Position numbers and translations under genes: made by a program. Below are positions 34,887 to 43,835 of a stretch of 64,000 nucleotides of DNA, piece after piece. The stretch is from Variovorax sp. OK212 (lineage in GTDB: Bacteria > Pseudomonadota > Gammaproteobacteria > Burkholderiales > Burkholderiaceae_C). The DNA lies in assembly GCF_900112425.1 (NCBI RefSeq), contig NZ_FOLP01000006.1, positions 248,001 through 312,000 of the forward strand, given 5' to 3'. Below the pieces are notes generated by a model. The model was not told where the DNA came from and made no database searches. It was given only the letters and a program-made list of their open reading frames with translations. The first letter of the stretch is position 1. The number at the start of each line of letters is the position of its first letter.

Positions 34887-35800
34887 CGGGGAGGCGCTGC
34901 TTTCATGGGCCGCCATTGTCTCCGCATCCGCATGGCCTTCCAGAGCAGCACGGGCGCGTCGAACTTGCCGACGGTGGGGCGTTGAGAGAAGGTGTCGAAG
35001 CCCAGGTCGTCGATCTTGTCGAGGATGCGCAGGCCGCCCTGCACGACCAGGCGCAGCTCCCAGCCCATGCGGCCCGGCAGCCGGTGCACCAGGGGCGCGC
35101 CCTCTGTCATGAGCTCGCGCGCCCAGTGCGACACGATTGCTATCAAATTGATAGCTTCCTGCGGAGGCGGGGCGTGCGAGAGCGGCTCGAATACCTTGAA
35201 ATTCTCGGGACCGAGCCTGCGCCGGGCGCAGTCGGTCAGCGGAAAGTAGAAGCGCCCGCGCGGCAGGTCGACGCTCGGGTCCTGCCAGAAGTTGATGAGC
35301 TGCAGCGCGCTGCAGATGGCGTCGCTCTGCGCCAGCGCTTCGGCGTCGTGCACGTCGTAGAGATGCAGCAGCAGCCGGCCGATGGGGTTGGCGGAGCGGC
35401 GGCAGTAGTCGAGCAGCTCGGCCCGGTCGGCGTAGGTGCCGCGGTCGCGCGTTTTCTCGATGTCCTGCATGAAGGCGCTCAGCAGGTCGGCCAGAAGGTC
35501 TTCGGGCAGGCCGTGGCGGGCGATGCTGTATGCGAGCGGGCCGAACACGTGCGGCCAGCGCGAGCCGGGGAGGGCTTGGCCCTGCGCGGCGGCGGCGAGC
35601 TCCTCGCGGTAGGCGCGCAGCTCGGCCAGGCGCTCGCCGGGCGAGGCGCTGCCTTCGTCGGCGATGTCGTCGGCGGTGCGTGCGAAATGGTAGATCGCGG
35701 CGATGGGCGGGCGCAGGTGCGGCGGGCACAGCCACGAGGCGACCGGAAAGTTCTCGTAATGCGCCGGCGGGGCGGCAAGGTGGGGGGGAGTGGCGGACAC
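34883..35800 (-). CDS. hpnC: HpnC, squalene synthase-like enzyme
   Basis: 305-residue squalene/phytoene-synthase family protein that converts presqualene diphosphate to hydroxysqualene. FARTADDIADEGS near 38-50 is the first Asp-rich motif; the second, INFWQDPSVDLPRGRFYFP near 170-188, has the HpnC-specific form. GTG 35800 (VSATPP) was chosen since the conserved HYENFPVASW follows; a GTG at 35836 is also open. It is the first gene of the hpnC-hpnD-unknown-hpnE operon and divergent from kup. Confidence 0.88.
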   Translation of the reverse strand: MSATPPHLAAPPAHYENFPVASWLCPPHLRPPIAAIYHFARTADDIADEGSASPGERLAELRAYREELAAAAQGQALPGSRWPHVFGPLAYSIARHGLPEDLLADLLSAFMQDIEKTRDRGTYADRAELLDYCRRSANPIGRLLLHLYDVHDAEALAQSDAICSALQLINFWQDPSVDLPRGRFYFPLTDCARRRLGPENFKVFEPLSHAPPPQEAINLIAIVSHWARELMTEGAPLVHRLPGRMGWELRLVVQGGLRILDKIDDLGFDTFSQRPTVGKFDAPVLLWKAMRMRRQWRPMKAAPPR

Positions 35801-35872
35801 GCGACGATTGTCAGCGACGAGGCGGTGCCCCGGCACTATGCTCGCAGCCTTGCCACTAAGAACTTCCGCTTC

Positions 35873-37798
35873 ATGAAAGCATCCGCTGCGGCCTCCGGAT
35901 CCCAGGTTTCATCGGCGTACGGCGAGGCGGCGCACCCGGCGGGGCCCACGCTCATGATCGCGGCGCTCGGCGTGGTGTTCGGCGACATCGGCACGTCGCC
36001 GCTCTATGCCTTCAAGGAGACGATGAATCCCGAGCACGGCATCGCGTTCTCGCCCGATTCGGTGCTGGGGCTGCTCTCGCTGATCTTCTGGGGGCTGATG
36101 TTCGTGGTGACGTTGAAGTACGTGGTGTTCGTGCTGCGCGCCGACCACGACGGCGAAGGCGGCATCCTGGCGCTGCAGGCGCTGGCCCGCAGCGCGGTGG
36201 CCGGGCCCAGGACGAAGCCGTGGGTCTGGAACGCGATCGGCCTGCTGGGCCTGGTGGGCGCGGCCATGTTCTACGGCGACAGCCTGATCACGCCGGCCAT
36301 CTCGGTGCTGTCGGCGGTCGAGGGGCTGGAGGTGCAGGCGCCGGTGTTGCAGCGCGCGGTGCTGCCGATCACCGTGGTGATCTTGATCGCGCTGTTCGCG
36401 GTGCAGAAGAAGGGCACGGGCGTGGTCGGCAAGGTGTTCGGGCCCGTCATGCTGCTGTGGTTCCTGGTGCTGGCGGTGGCCGGGCTGTGGCAGGTGCTGC
36501 AGCAGCCGCAGGTGCTGGTGGCGCTCGACCCGCGCCGGGCGGTGGGCTTCCTGTTCGAGCACCGGGCGCAGTCGCTGGCGGTGCTGGGCGCGGTGTTCCT
36601 GGCGTTCACGGGCGGCGAGGCGCTGTATGCCGACATGGGGCACTTCGGCGCCAAGCCGATCCGCCTGGCGTGGCTCTTCATCGCGCTGCCGGGGCTGGTG
36701 CTGAATTACTTCGGGCAGGGCGCACTGGTGCTGGGCAACCCGGCGGCCATCGACAACCCGTTCTTCCGGCTCTTTCCGTCCTGGGGCGTGCTGCCGATGG
36801 TGGTGCTGGCCGCCATGGCGACGGTGATCGCCTCGCAGGCGGTGATTTCGGGTGCGTTCTCGCTCACGGCGCACGCCATGCGCATGGGCTACCTGCCGCG
36901 CATGCGGGTGATCCAGACCTCGGGCACGGCCATCGGGCAGATCTACGTGCCGACCGTGAACTGGCTGCTGATGGTGGGCGTGCTGCTGCTGGTGCTGGGC
37001 TTTCGCAGCTCGGGCGCGCTGTCGGCCGCGTACGGCATTGCGGTGTCGATCACGATGGTGACGACCACGCTGCTGGCCGGCATCGTGGCCTGGGGGCTGT
37101 GGCGCTGGAACAAGGTGGCGGTGGCGGTCGGCGTGGCCGCCTTCGCGGTGGTCGACCTGACCTTCGTGCTCGCCAACAGCCTGAAGATCGCCGAGGGCGG
37201 CTGGCTCACACTGGCCGTGGCGGCGGGGGTGATGGTGCTCTTCACCACCTGGGCCAAGGGGCGCCGGCTCGGGCTGGAGGCCGCCGCGGCCGAGAGCCTG
37301 CCGCTGCGGCCCTTCATCGAGTCGCTGGCGCAGCACATGCCGCACCGGGTGAGCGGCACGGCGGTGTTCCTGAACCCCGACGCCACCGCGGTGCCGCATG
37401 CGCTGCTGCACAACCTCAAGCACAACCAGGTGCTGCACGAGCAGGTGATCGTGCTGCGCGTGCTGGCCTGCGACACGCCGCGCGTGGACGCGCGCATCCG
37501 CATCGAGGCCGAGCAGCTGATGGAAGGCATCTGGGTGGTCACGGCGCGCCACGGCTTCATGGAGCGGCCCGACGTGCCGGAGTTCATCCGCATCCTGGCG
37601 TACCAGAAGACGCTGGCCATCGACTCGATGAAGACCTCGTACTTCGTCTCGCGCGCCTCGGTGGGCGAGGAAAACCTGCCGGGGCTGAACCCGATCCGGC
37701 GGGCGCTGTTCGGCTCGCTGCAGCGCAACGCGGGGCGGGCGTCGGACTACTTCGAACTGCCAGACAACCGGCTGGTGGAGATGGGCCAGCGCACCTGA
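35873..37798 (+). CDS. kup: Low-affinity potassium uptake protein Kup
   Basis: K+/H+ symporter of 641 residues with twelve membrane segments in the first 440 residues and a hydrophilic C-terminus. The family signature ALGVVFGDIGTSPLYAFKE is at about 32-50, followed by HDGEGGILALQAL and AMFYGDSLITPAISVLSAVEG. The C-terminal domain contains GTAVFLNPD and VTARHGFMERPDVP, typical of Kup. ATG 35873 is the first Met in frame; the preceding in-frame codons are antisense to hpnC. Confidence 0.94.
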   Translation: MKASAAASGSQVSSAYGEAAHPAGPTLMIAALGVVFGDIGTSPLYAFKETMNPEHGIAFSPDSVLGLLSLIFWGLMFVVTLKYVVFVLRADHDGEGGILALQALARSAVAGPRTKPWVWNAIGLLGLVGAAMFYGDSLITPAISVLSAVEGLEVQAPVLQRAVLPITVVILIALFAVQKKGTGVVGKVFGPVMLLWFLVLAVAGLWQVLQQPQVLVALDPRRAVGFLFEHRAQSLAVLGAVFLAFTGGEALYADMGHFGAKPIRLAWLFIALPGLVLNYFGQGALVLGNPAAIDNPFFRLFPSWGVLPMVVLAAMATVIASQAVISGAFSLTAHAMRMGYLPRMRVIQTSGTAIGQIYVPTVNWLLMVGVLLLVLGFRSSGALSAAYGIAVSITMVTTTLLAGIVAWGLWRWNKVAVAVGVAAFAVVDLTFVLANSLKIAEGGWLTLAVAAGVMVLFTTWAKGRRLGLEAAAAESLPLRPFIESLAQHMPHRVSGTAVFLNPDATAVPHALLHNLKHNQVLHEQVIVLRVLACDTPRVDARIRIEAEQLMEGIWVVTARHGFMERPDVPEFIRILAYQKTLAIDSMKTSYFVSRASVGEENLPGLNPIRRALFGSLQRNAGRASDYFELPDNRLVEMGQRT

Positions 37799-37847
37799 TC
37801 CAGGGGTGTTTCGGCGGGCCGGACCGGCCCTAGTGACCGGCGGGTCA

Positions 37848-37876
37848 TTGACAGTGTTTAACGTTTACCCTAGATT
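37848..37876 (+). promoter_or_regulatory. Sigma-70 promoter of the second RND operon
   Basis: TTGACA (37848-37853), a perfect -35, is followed after exactly 17 bp by TAGATT (37871-37876), four of six matches to TATAAT. The start site would be near 37883, inside the palindrome at 37875-37896, about 45 bp before the adaptor ATG. Confidence 0.68.
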
Positions 37877-37896
37877 ACTAACCAGTGGGTCAGTAA
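37875..37896. promoter_or_regulatory. TetR-type operator overlapping the -10 region
   Basis: The two 11-bp halves TTACTAACCAG and TGGGTCAGTAA pair at 8 of 11 positions. The palindrome covers the end of the -10 hexamer and the expected start site, an ideal repressor position. A related half-site string GGCGGGTCATTGAC lies upstream at 37840-37853. No regulator gene is adjacent, so the repressor is encoded elsewhere. Confidence 0.5.
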
Positions 37897-37926
37897 TGAT
37901 CCGGTTCGTCCTTTTCAGGGTGTCTC

Positions 37927-39135
37927 ATGACCGCCTCCGCCGTTCTCCGTTCCCGTGCCCGCAGCGCCGCATGGCTGCTTCTTCCAGCCGTATCCGCCAT
38001 TTTCCTGGCCGGCTGCTCGCCTAAACCCGCGGCCGAGGACCCCGTTCGCGCGGTCAAGTTCGTGACCGTGGGCACCAGCGAATTCGACGCCCAGCCCGAG
38101 TTCTCGGCCGAGGTGCGCGCGCGTGTCGAGTCGCGCCTGGGCTTCCGCGTGGCGGGCAAGATCACGCGCCGCCAGGCCGAGCTCGGCCAGCGCGTGCAGG
38201 CCGGCCAGGTGCTGGCCCAGCTCGATCCGCAGGACTACAAGCTCGCCACCGAAGCCGCGCGCGCCCAGCAGGCCGCCGCGCTCACCAACCGTGACCTGGC
38301 TGCCGCCGACCTGAAGCGCTACGCCGAACTGCGCCAGCAGAACTTCATCAGCGGCGCCGAACTCGAGCGCCGCGAAACCACCTGGAAGGCCGCGCAGGCC
38401 CAGCTCGAACAGGCGCAGGCGCAGTTCGCCTCGCAGGGCAACCAGGCCAACTACACGACGCTGGTGGCCGACGTGGCCGGCGTCATCACCGCCATCGAGG
38501 CCGAGCCGGGCCAGGTGGTGCAGGCCGGCACGCCGGTCGTGCGCATCGCCCAGGACGGCGCGCGCGACGTGGTGTTCGCGGTGCCCGAAGACCGCGCCAC
38601 GCTCATCAAGACCGGCACGCCCGTCACGGTGCGCGGCTGGTCGGGCGGCGACGAGCTGCAGGGCCAGGTGCGCGAAGTGGCGGCCAGTGCCGACGCGGTC
38701 ACGCGCACGTACTCGGTCAAGGTCGCGATCGACGCGGCCACCTCGCCGCCGCTGGGCGCCACCGTCTATGCGCGTCCGCAGGCGCTGGCCCATGCCAGCA
38801 CCGCGGTGATGAAGCTGCCGACCAGCGCACTGCGCCAGGAAGGCAAGGGCTCGGCCGTGTGGGTGCTCGACAAGGCGACCATGACGGTGCGCTCGCAGCC
38901 CGTGCAGGTGGCCACCGCCGACGGCAACGAGGCCGTGATCGCCTCGGGCATCGCGCCCGGCATGATGGTCGTGGCCGCGGGCGTGCATGTGCTGCAGCCG
39001 GGGCAGAAGGTCACCATCTACCAGTCGAAGGAGGCGGCCGCGGCCGCCGCCAATGCGAGCGCGAAGGACTCGGTCCAGCCGGTCACCGCCGTCGCCGCGA
39101 CGAACAAGGAGATTGCAGCGGGTGCCGGCAAATGA
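37927..39135 (+). CDS. RND efflux adaptor lipoprotein
   Basis: Membrane-fusion protein of 402 residues. The signal ends in lipobox FLAGC near residues 22-26, so it is lipid-anchored. The first lipoyl half GQRVQAGQVLAQLDPQDY near 85-102 is followed by a coiled-coil hairpin and then TLVADVAGVITAIEAEPGQVVQAGTPV (two parts). The C-terminus is Ala-rich and variable. It ends in an ATGA overlap with the RND gene. No outer-membrane channel gene follows, so it presumably borrows a TolC-type protein. Confidence 0.9.
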   Translation: MTASAVLRSRARSAAWLLLPAVSAIFLAGCSPKPAAEDPVRAVKFVTVGTSEFDAQPEFSAEVRARVESRLGFRVAGKITRRQAELGQRVQAGQVLAQLDPQDYKLATEAARAQQAAALTNRDLAAADLKRYAELRQQNFISGAELERRETTWKAAQAQLEQAQAQFASQGNQANYTTLVADVAGVITAIEAEPGQVVQAGTPVVRIAQDGARDVVFAVPEDRATLIKTGTPVTVRGWSGGDELQGQVREVAASADAVTRTYSVKVAIDAATSPPLGATVYARPQALAHASTAVMKLPTSALRQEGKGSAVWVLDKATMTVRSQPVQVATADGNEAVIASGIAPGMMVVAAGVHVLQPGQKVTIYQSKEAAAAAANASAKDSVQPVTAVAATNKEIAAGAGK

Positions 39136-42100
39136 GCGGCGGCGCGGCAGATCCCTCCGACAAGCCTTCGGGCTTCAACCTCTCCAAATGGGCGCTGGAC
39201 CACGCGCCCCTCACGCGCTACCTGATGGTGGTGCTGATGGTGCTGGGTGCCTTCGCGTACTTCCAGCTCGGCCAGGACGAAGACCCGCCCTTCACCTTCC
39301 GTGCGATGGTGGTGCGCACCTACTGGCCCGGCGCCACCGCGCAGCAGGTGGCCGAGCAGGTCACCGACAAGCTCGAGCGCACGCTGCAGGAAGCACCGTA
39401 CGCCGACAAGATCCGCAGCTACTCCAAGCCGGGCGAGTCGCAGATCATCTTCAACATCAAGGACTCGTCGAAGTCCACCGAGGTGGCCAACGTCTGGTAC
39501 ACGGTGCGCAAGAAGATCGGCGACATGCGCGCCACCTTGCCCGCCGGCGTGCAGGGCCCGTACTTCAATGACGACTTCGGCGACGTCTATGGCGTGATCT
39601 ACGCGCTGGAAAGCGAAGGCTTCAGCTACGCCGAGCTGAAGACGCTGGCCGACGACGTGCGTCAGCAGCTGCTGCGCGTGAAGGACGTGGCCAAGGTCGA
39701 CCAGTTCGGCGTGCAGGACGAGAAGGTCTACATCGAGATCTCGCAGAAGCGCCTGGCGCAGCTGGGGCTCGACTTCAACGCGGTGCTGTCGCAGCTCGGT
39801 TCGCAGAACGCGATCGAGAGCGCCGGCACCATCCAGTCGCCGCAGGACGTGGTGCAGGTGCGCGTGGCCGGCCAGTTCACCAGCGTCGACCAGCTGCGCG
39901 ACATGCCCATCCGCGGCAGCTCCGGCAACCAGCTGAAGCTGGGCGACATCGCGGACATTCGCCGCGGCTATGTCGACCCGCCGGCGGTGAAGGTGCACCA
40001 CCAGGGCAAGGAAGTGATCGCGCTGGGCGTGTCCATGGCCAAGGGCGGCGACATCATCGCGCTGGGCAAGGCGCTGAAGGCCACCACGACCACCATCGAC
40101 CAGCGCCTGCCGGCCGGCGTGAAGCTGGCGCAGGTGCAGGACCAGCCGGTGTCGGTGGCCAGCTCGGTCAACGAGTTCGTGGGCGTGCTGATCGAGGCCG
40201 TGGCCATCGTGCTGGCGGTGAGCATCATCTCGCTGGGCCTGCACAAGGGCGGGCGCTTCGGCTGGTACATCGACATGCGCCCGGGGCTGGTGGTGGCCAT
40301 CACCATTCCGCTGGTGCTGGCCGTGACCTTCCTGGCGATGAACTACTTCGGCATCGGGCTGCACAAGATATCGCTGGGGTCGCTCATCATCGCGCTGGGC
40401 CTGCTGGTGGACGACGCGATCATTGCGGTCGAGATGATGGTGCGCAAGATGGAAGAGGGCTACGACAAGGCCCGCGCCGCCACCTATGCCTACGACGTGA
40501 CGGCCAAGCCGATGCTCACGGGCACGCTCATCACGGCGGCGGGCTTCCTGCCGATCGGGCTGGCCAAGTCGGTGACGGGCGAATACACCTTCGCGATCTT
40601 CGCGGTGACGGTGATTGCGCTGGTGCTGTCGTGGATCGTCTCGGTGTACTTCGTGCCTTACCTCGGCACGCTGCTGCTGAAGGTGAAGGCGCACGACCCC
40701 GATGCGCCCCCGCACGAGCTGTTCGACACGCCGTTCTACAACGCCTTTCGCCGCACCGTGAACTGGTGCGTGCAGCACCGCTGGATGACCATCGGCGCCA
40801 CTGTGCTGATCTTCGCGCTGGGCATCGTGGGCATGGGCAAGGTGCAGCAGCAGTTCTTCCCGGACTCGAGCCGGCCCGAGATCCTGGTGGACATCTGGTT
40901 CCCCGAAGGCACCTCGTTCGCGGCCAATGAAGAAGTGGCCAAGCGCGTGGAGAAGCGCTTCATGGAAGAGACCGGCGTGAACACGGTCAGCACCTGGATC
41001 GGCTCGGGCGTGCCGCGCTTCTACCTGCCGCTGGACCAGGTGTTCCCGCAGACCAACGTGTCGCAGCTCATCGTGCTGGCCAAGGACCTGAAGGTGCGCG
41101 AGACGCTGCGCCTGAAGCTGCCGCAGGTGCTGGCGCAGGAATTCCCCGAGGTGCGCGGGCGCGTCAAGCTGCTGCCCAACGGGCCGCCGGTGCCGTACCC
41201 GGTGCAGTTCCGCGTGATCGGCACCGACCCGGCGCAGCTGCGCGGCCATGCCGACGAGGTGAAGGCCGTGCTGCGCGAGAACGCCAACATGCGCGGCGTG
41301 AACGACAACTGGAACGAGTCGGTGAAGGTGATCCGCCTGGAGATCGACCAGGCCAAGGCACGCGCGCTGGGCGTGACCAGCCAGGCGATCGCGCAGGCGT
41401 CCAAGACCATGTTCAGCGGCACCACCGTGGGCCAGTACCGCGAGAACGACCAGCTGATCGACATCGTGCTGCGCCAGGCGCCCGACGAGCGCCAGGCCAT
41501 CTCGGACATCGGCAACGCCTACATCCCGACCAGTTCGGGCCGCTCGATTCCGCTCACGCAGATCGCCAAGCCGGTGTTCACCTGGGAGCCGGGCGTGATG
41601 TGGCGAGAGAACCGCGACTACGCCATCACCGTGCAGGGCGACGTCATCGAGGGCCTGCAGGGCGCGACCGTGACGGCGCAGCTGCTGCCCAGGCTGCGCG
41701 AGCTGGAGGCCGGCTGGGCCGCGGCCGGGCAGGGCGGCTACCGCATCGAGGTGGCCGGCGCGGTGGAGGAAAGCAGCAAGGGCTCGGCCTCGATCGTGGC
41801 GGGCGTGCCGATCATGCTGTTCCTGGTGTTCACGCTGCTGATGCTGCAGCTGCACAGCTTCAGCCGCTCGCTGCTGGTGTTCATCACTGGGCCGATGGGC
41901 ATTGCCGGCGTGGCCGGTGCGCTGCTGCTGTTGAACCGGCCGTTCGGCTTCGTGGCGCTGCTGGGCGTGATCGCGCTGATGGGCATGATCCAGCGCAACG
42001 CGGTGATCCTGATCGACCAGATCGAGCTCGACCGCGCGGCGGGTGTGCCGGCGTGGGACGCGATCGTGGAGTCGGCGGTGCGCCGGCTGCGCCCGATCGT

Positions 42101-42326
42101 GCTGACGGCCGCGGCGGCGGTGCTGGCCATGATCCCGCTGTCGCGCAGCGTGTTCTGGGGGCCAATGGCCGTGGCCATCATGGGCGGGCTGATCGTGGCG
42201 ACCGTGCTGACGCTGCTGGCCTTGCCGGCGATGTATGCGGCGGCGTTCCGCGTCAAACGTGAAACGGGCGAGCCAAGTCGACCGAAGGCGTTGCCCGGTC
42301 CGGAAGCGGCCCCGATTAGTGTTTAA
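39132..42326 (+). CDS. RND efflux permease
   Basis: Drug/metabolite proton antiporter of 1064 residues. The first membrane helix is in LTRYLMVVLMVLGAFAYFQLG near 27-47, followed by the family string EDPPFTFRAMVVRTYWPGATAQQVAEQV (two parts). The helix-4 proton-relay region GLLVDDAIIAVEMMVRKME lies near 425, and the second repeat GVIALMGMIQRNAVILIDQIELD near 945. The sequence resembles TriC-like pumps more than AcrB in its N-terminal leader. ATG 39132 was chosen for its overlap with the adaptor stop; the longer in-frame extension is antisense-like. It is distinct from the pump at 5139-8249. Confidence 0.92.
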   Translation: MSGGAADPSDKPSGFNLSKWALDHAPLTRYLMVVLMVLGAFAYFQLGQDEDPPFTFRAMVVRTYWPGATAQQVAEQVTDKLERTLQEAPYADKIRSYSKPGESQIIFNIKDSSKSTEVANVWYTVRKKIGDMRATLPAGVQGPYFNDDFGDVYGVIYALESEGFSYAELKTLADDVRQQLLRVKDVAKVDQFGVQDEKVYIEISQKRLAQLGLDFNAVLSQLGSQNAIESAGTIQSPQDVVQVRVAGQFTSVDQLRDMPIRGSSGNQLKLGDIADIRRGYVDPPAVKVHHQGKEVIALGVSMAKGGDIIALGKALKATTTTIDQRLPAGVKLAQVQDQPVSVASSVNEFVGVLIEAVAIVLAVSIISLGLHKGGRFGWYIDMRPGLVVAITIPLVLAVTFLAMNYFGIGLHKISLGSLIIALGLLVDDAIIAVEMMVRKMEEGYDKARAATYAYDVTAKPMLTGTLITAAGFLPIGLAKSVTGEYTFAIFAVTVIALVLSWIVSVYFVPYLGTLLLKVKAHDPDAPPHELFDTPFYNAFRRTVNWCVQHRWMTIGATVLIFALGIVGMGKVQQQFFPDSSRPEILVDIWFPEGTSFAANEEVAKRVEKRFMEETGVNTVSTWIGSGVPRFYLPLDQVFPQTNVSQLIVLAKDLKVRETLRLKLPQVLAQEFPEVRGRVKLLPNGPPVPYPVQFRVIGTDPAQLRGHADEVKAVLRENANMRGVNDNWNESVKVIRLEIDQAKARALGVTSQAIAQASKTMFSGTTVGQYRENDQLIDIVLRQAPDERQAISDIGNAYIPTSSGRSIPLTQIAKPVFTWEPGVMWRENRDYAITVQGDVIEGLQGATVTAQLLPRLRELEAGWAAAGQGGYRIEVAGAVEESSKGSASIVAGVPIMLFLVFTLLMLQLHSFSRSLLVFITGPMGIAGVAGALLLLNRPFGFVALLGVIALMGMIQRNAVILIDQIELDRAAGVPAWDAIVESAVRRLRPIVLTAAAAVLAMIPLSRSVFWGPMAVAIMGGLIVATVLTLLALPAMYAAAFRVKRETGEPSRPKALPGPEAAPISV

Positions 42327-42347
42327 AATTGAAAGCTGACCGATTTC

Positions 42348-42403
42348 AAGCGGATGGTCTTTGGCCCATGCAACTTCATGGCGCAAAGAGGCCGTCCGCT
42401 TTT
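42348..42403 (+). terminator. Terminator after the RND gene
   Basis: A long stem pairs 42348-42370 (AAGCGGATGGTCTTTGG and on) with 42377-42400, loop CAACTT, then TTTTG. A few mismatches are present. It ends the efflux operon just before tRNA-Leu. Confidence 0.65.
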
Positions 42404-42427
42404 GCATTCACCTGAAAGATTGGCATC

Positions 42428-42514
42428 GCGCGGGTGGCGAAATTGGTAGACGCACCAGGTTTAGGTCCTGACGTTCGCAAGAACGTGCCGGTTCGAGTCC
42501 GGCCCCGCGCACCA
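42428..42514 (+). tRNA. tRNA-Leu (anticodon UAG)
   Basis: 87-nt class II tRNA. Acceptor stem GCGCGGG pairs with CCCGCGC, followed by A and an encoded CCA. The D arm GGCGAAATTGGTAGACGC, the anticodon loop with TAG (CUA codons), a long variable arm and the T arm GGTTCGAGTCC are all present. Confidence 0.96.
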
Positions 42515-42550
42515 GCCCTGCTAAGTAGCCCGTTCTATCGAGCAGTGACG

Positions 42551-42593
42551 AAGCCCCCGTTTCGAAAGAGACGGGGGCTTTTTCTTTTTTTTT
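42551..42593 (+). terminator. Strong intrinsic terminator after tRNA-Leu
   Basis: Stem AAGCCCCCGT / ACGGGGGCTT (42551-42560 and 42571-42580, extendable inwards) followed by TTTC and nine T. It stops the tRNA transcript ahead of the convergent TPR gene. Confidence 0.85.
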
Positions 42594-42607
42594 CCTTGGG
42601 CGGGGCT

Positions 42608-43567
42608 TTACCAGTCGCTGTTGTCGCCACCACCACCGCTGCTGCTGCCGTCGTCCCACGAACTCGTGTCGGTGATGCCGAAGTCGTTGTCGACGATGCG
42701 CTCGGGCGCTTGATCTGAGGCGGACGACGAGGAAGGCCAGAGGCTGCGGCCCATCTCGTTGTTGCCGCTGTTGCCGCTGTCGGCGACGTGGGAGGTGTCG
42801 TTGCGCTCCGTGGTGTCCGACCTGTTGTTCATCCAGTGACGCACGGCCTCCTGGGCCACGACCGCGCCGACACCCACGGCCGCGCCGGTGGCCAGCGCCG
42901 AGCCCAGGCCCATGCCGGGCGCCGCTGCGGGAGGGGCCGCGGGTGTCCAGTTGCCGCCCGGCGCGTAGCTGCCGTAGCCGCTGCCTGGTCCGCTGGGCCC
43001 ACCTTGCGCGCCTGGTGCAGGGCCGTATGACGGAGCTTGCGCTGCGGGCGCAGCCACCTTGCGGCGGAAGGCCAGGTACCCCACGGCCAGCAGCCCCACC
43101 AACGCGATGGGCAGCCACGGTGTCGACCCGGTCCTGGTCTTGGACTCGGTCTGCAGCGGTGCGGGTGCGGGCGTGCTCGCGCGTGAAGGCTCGGTGCGGC
43201 TCGCAGCGGCCGCGGGCTTGTCGAGCTTGCGGGTCAGCCGCTCGACGGCTTCGGGTTTGGCGAAAGACAGGTCGGGTGCGAGTTTTCTGGCTTCTGCCAA
43301 TGCGTTCCGAGCGCCGTCGAGCTTGCCTTGCGCCGCGAGCAGCTCAGCTTGCACGAAATGCGCTTTCGCGCTGTTGGGGTGGTCCTTCAGCACCTTCGCG
43401 ATCATGGTGTCGGCGTCGGCCATCCGGCCGCCGTTCGCGGCCTCGTAGATCTGCTGGATGGTGGGCTCTTTCGAGGCCGGCGCGTCGGTGGCGGCTTGCG
43501 CCAACGAGGGCATGCCGAATGCGATGACAAGGGTGAAGGCGAGGGCGGTGAAGAGTCGCTGAAGCAT
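42608..43567 (-). CDS. TPR-like membrane-anchored protein, unknown role
   Basis: 319-residue protein. A Sec signal (MLQRLFTALAFTLVIAFGMP, cleaved near AQA-AT) precedes a TPR-like helical repeat region at about 35-105 (SAKAHFVQAELLAAQGKLDGA). A transmembrane segment WLPIALVGLLAVGYLAF lies near 150-166, so the N-terminal TPR part would be periplasmic. The rest is Gly/Pro/Ala-rich with a second hydrophobic Gly-rich stretch and ends in a Ser/Gly/Asp tract (SSSGGGGDNSDW). The tail resembles proteins with TPM-like ends, but I cannot name a function. Confidence 0.75.
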   Translation of the reverse strand: MLQRLFTALAFTLVIAFGMPSLAQAATDAPASKEPTIQQIYEAANGGRMADADTMIAKVLKDHPNSAKAHFVQAELLAAQGKLDGARNALAEARKLAPDLSFAKPEAVERLTRKLDKPAAAASRTEPSRASTPAPAPLQTESKTRTGSTPWLPIALVGLLAVGYLAFRRKVAAPAAQAPSYGPAPGAQGGPSGPGSGYGSYAPGGNWTPAAPPAAAPGMGLGSALATGAAVGVGAVVAQEAVRHWMNNRSDTTERNDTSHVADSGNSGNNEMGRSLWPSSSSASDQAPERIVDNDFGITDTSSWDDGSSSGGGGDNSDW

Positions 43568-43835
43568 GGTTTTTCCTGCGCGTTCCTGCGAAGAAGGAAC
43601 GAATCGGAACCGACTTTACGGCTGGAATATTGGCCAAACCTGACCGTCGTTCGCCGCGAGACAGGGCCCCGTGAAAACCCGCTTTTCCGCCAGATTAGAA
43701 TCGCGGGTTGCCCAGTTTTGCAGGCGGCACGTGTGTGCCTCCGCATAAATCCCGCTAGCGCGTGTAAGTCCTTGATCTGTATTGATAAAAACGATGCAGG
43801 CCCCGCGCACCCAGCCCCCTTACCAGGAAGACATC

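Noticed and set aside
39018..42407. A 1129-codon minus-strand open frame over the second RND gene
   Set aside because: Same artefact; the plus-strand product is a recognisable RND permease with coupled adaptor.
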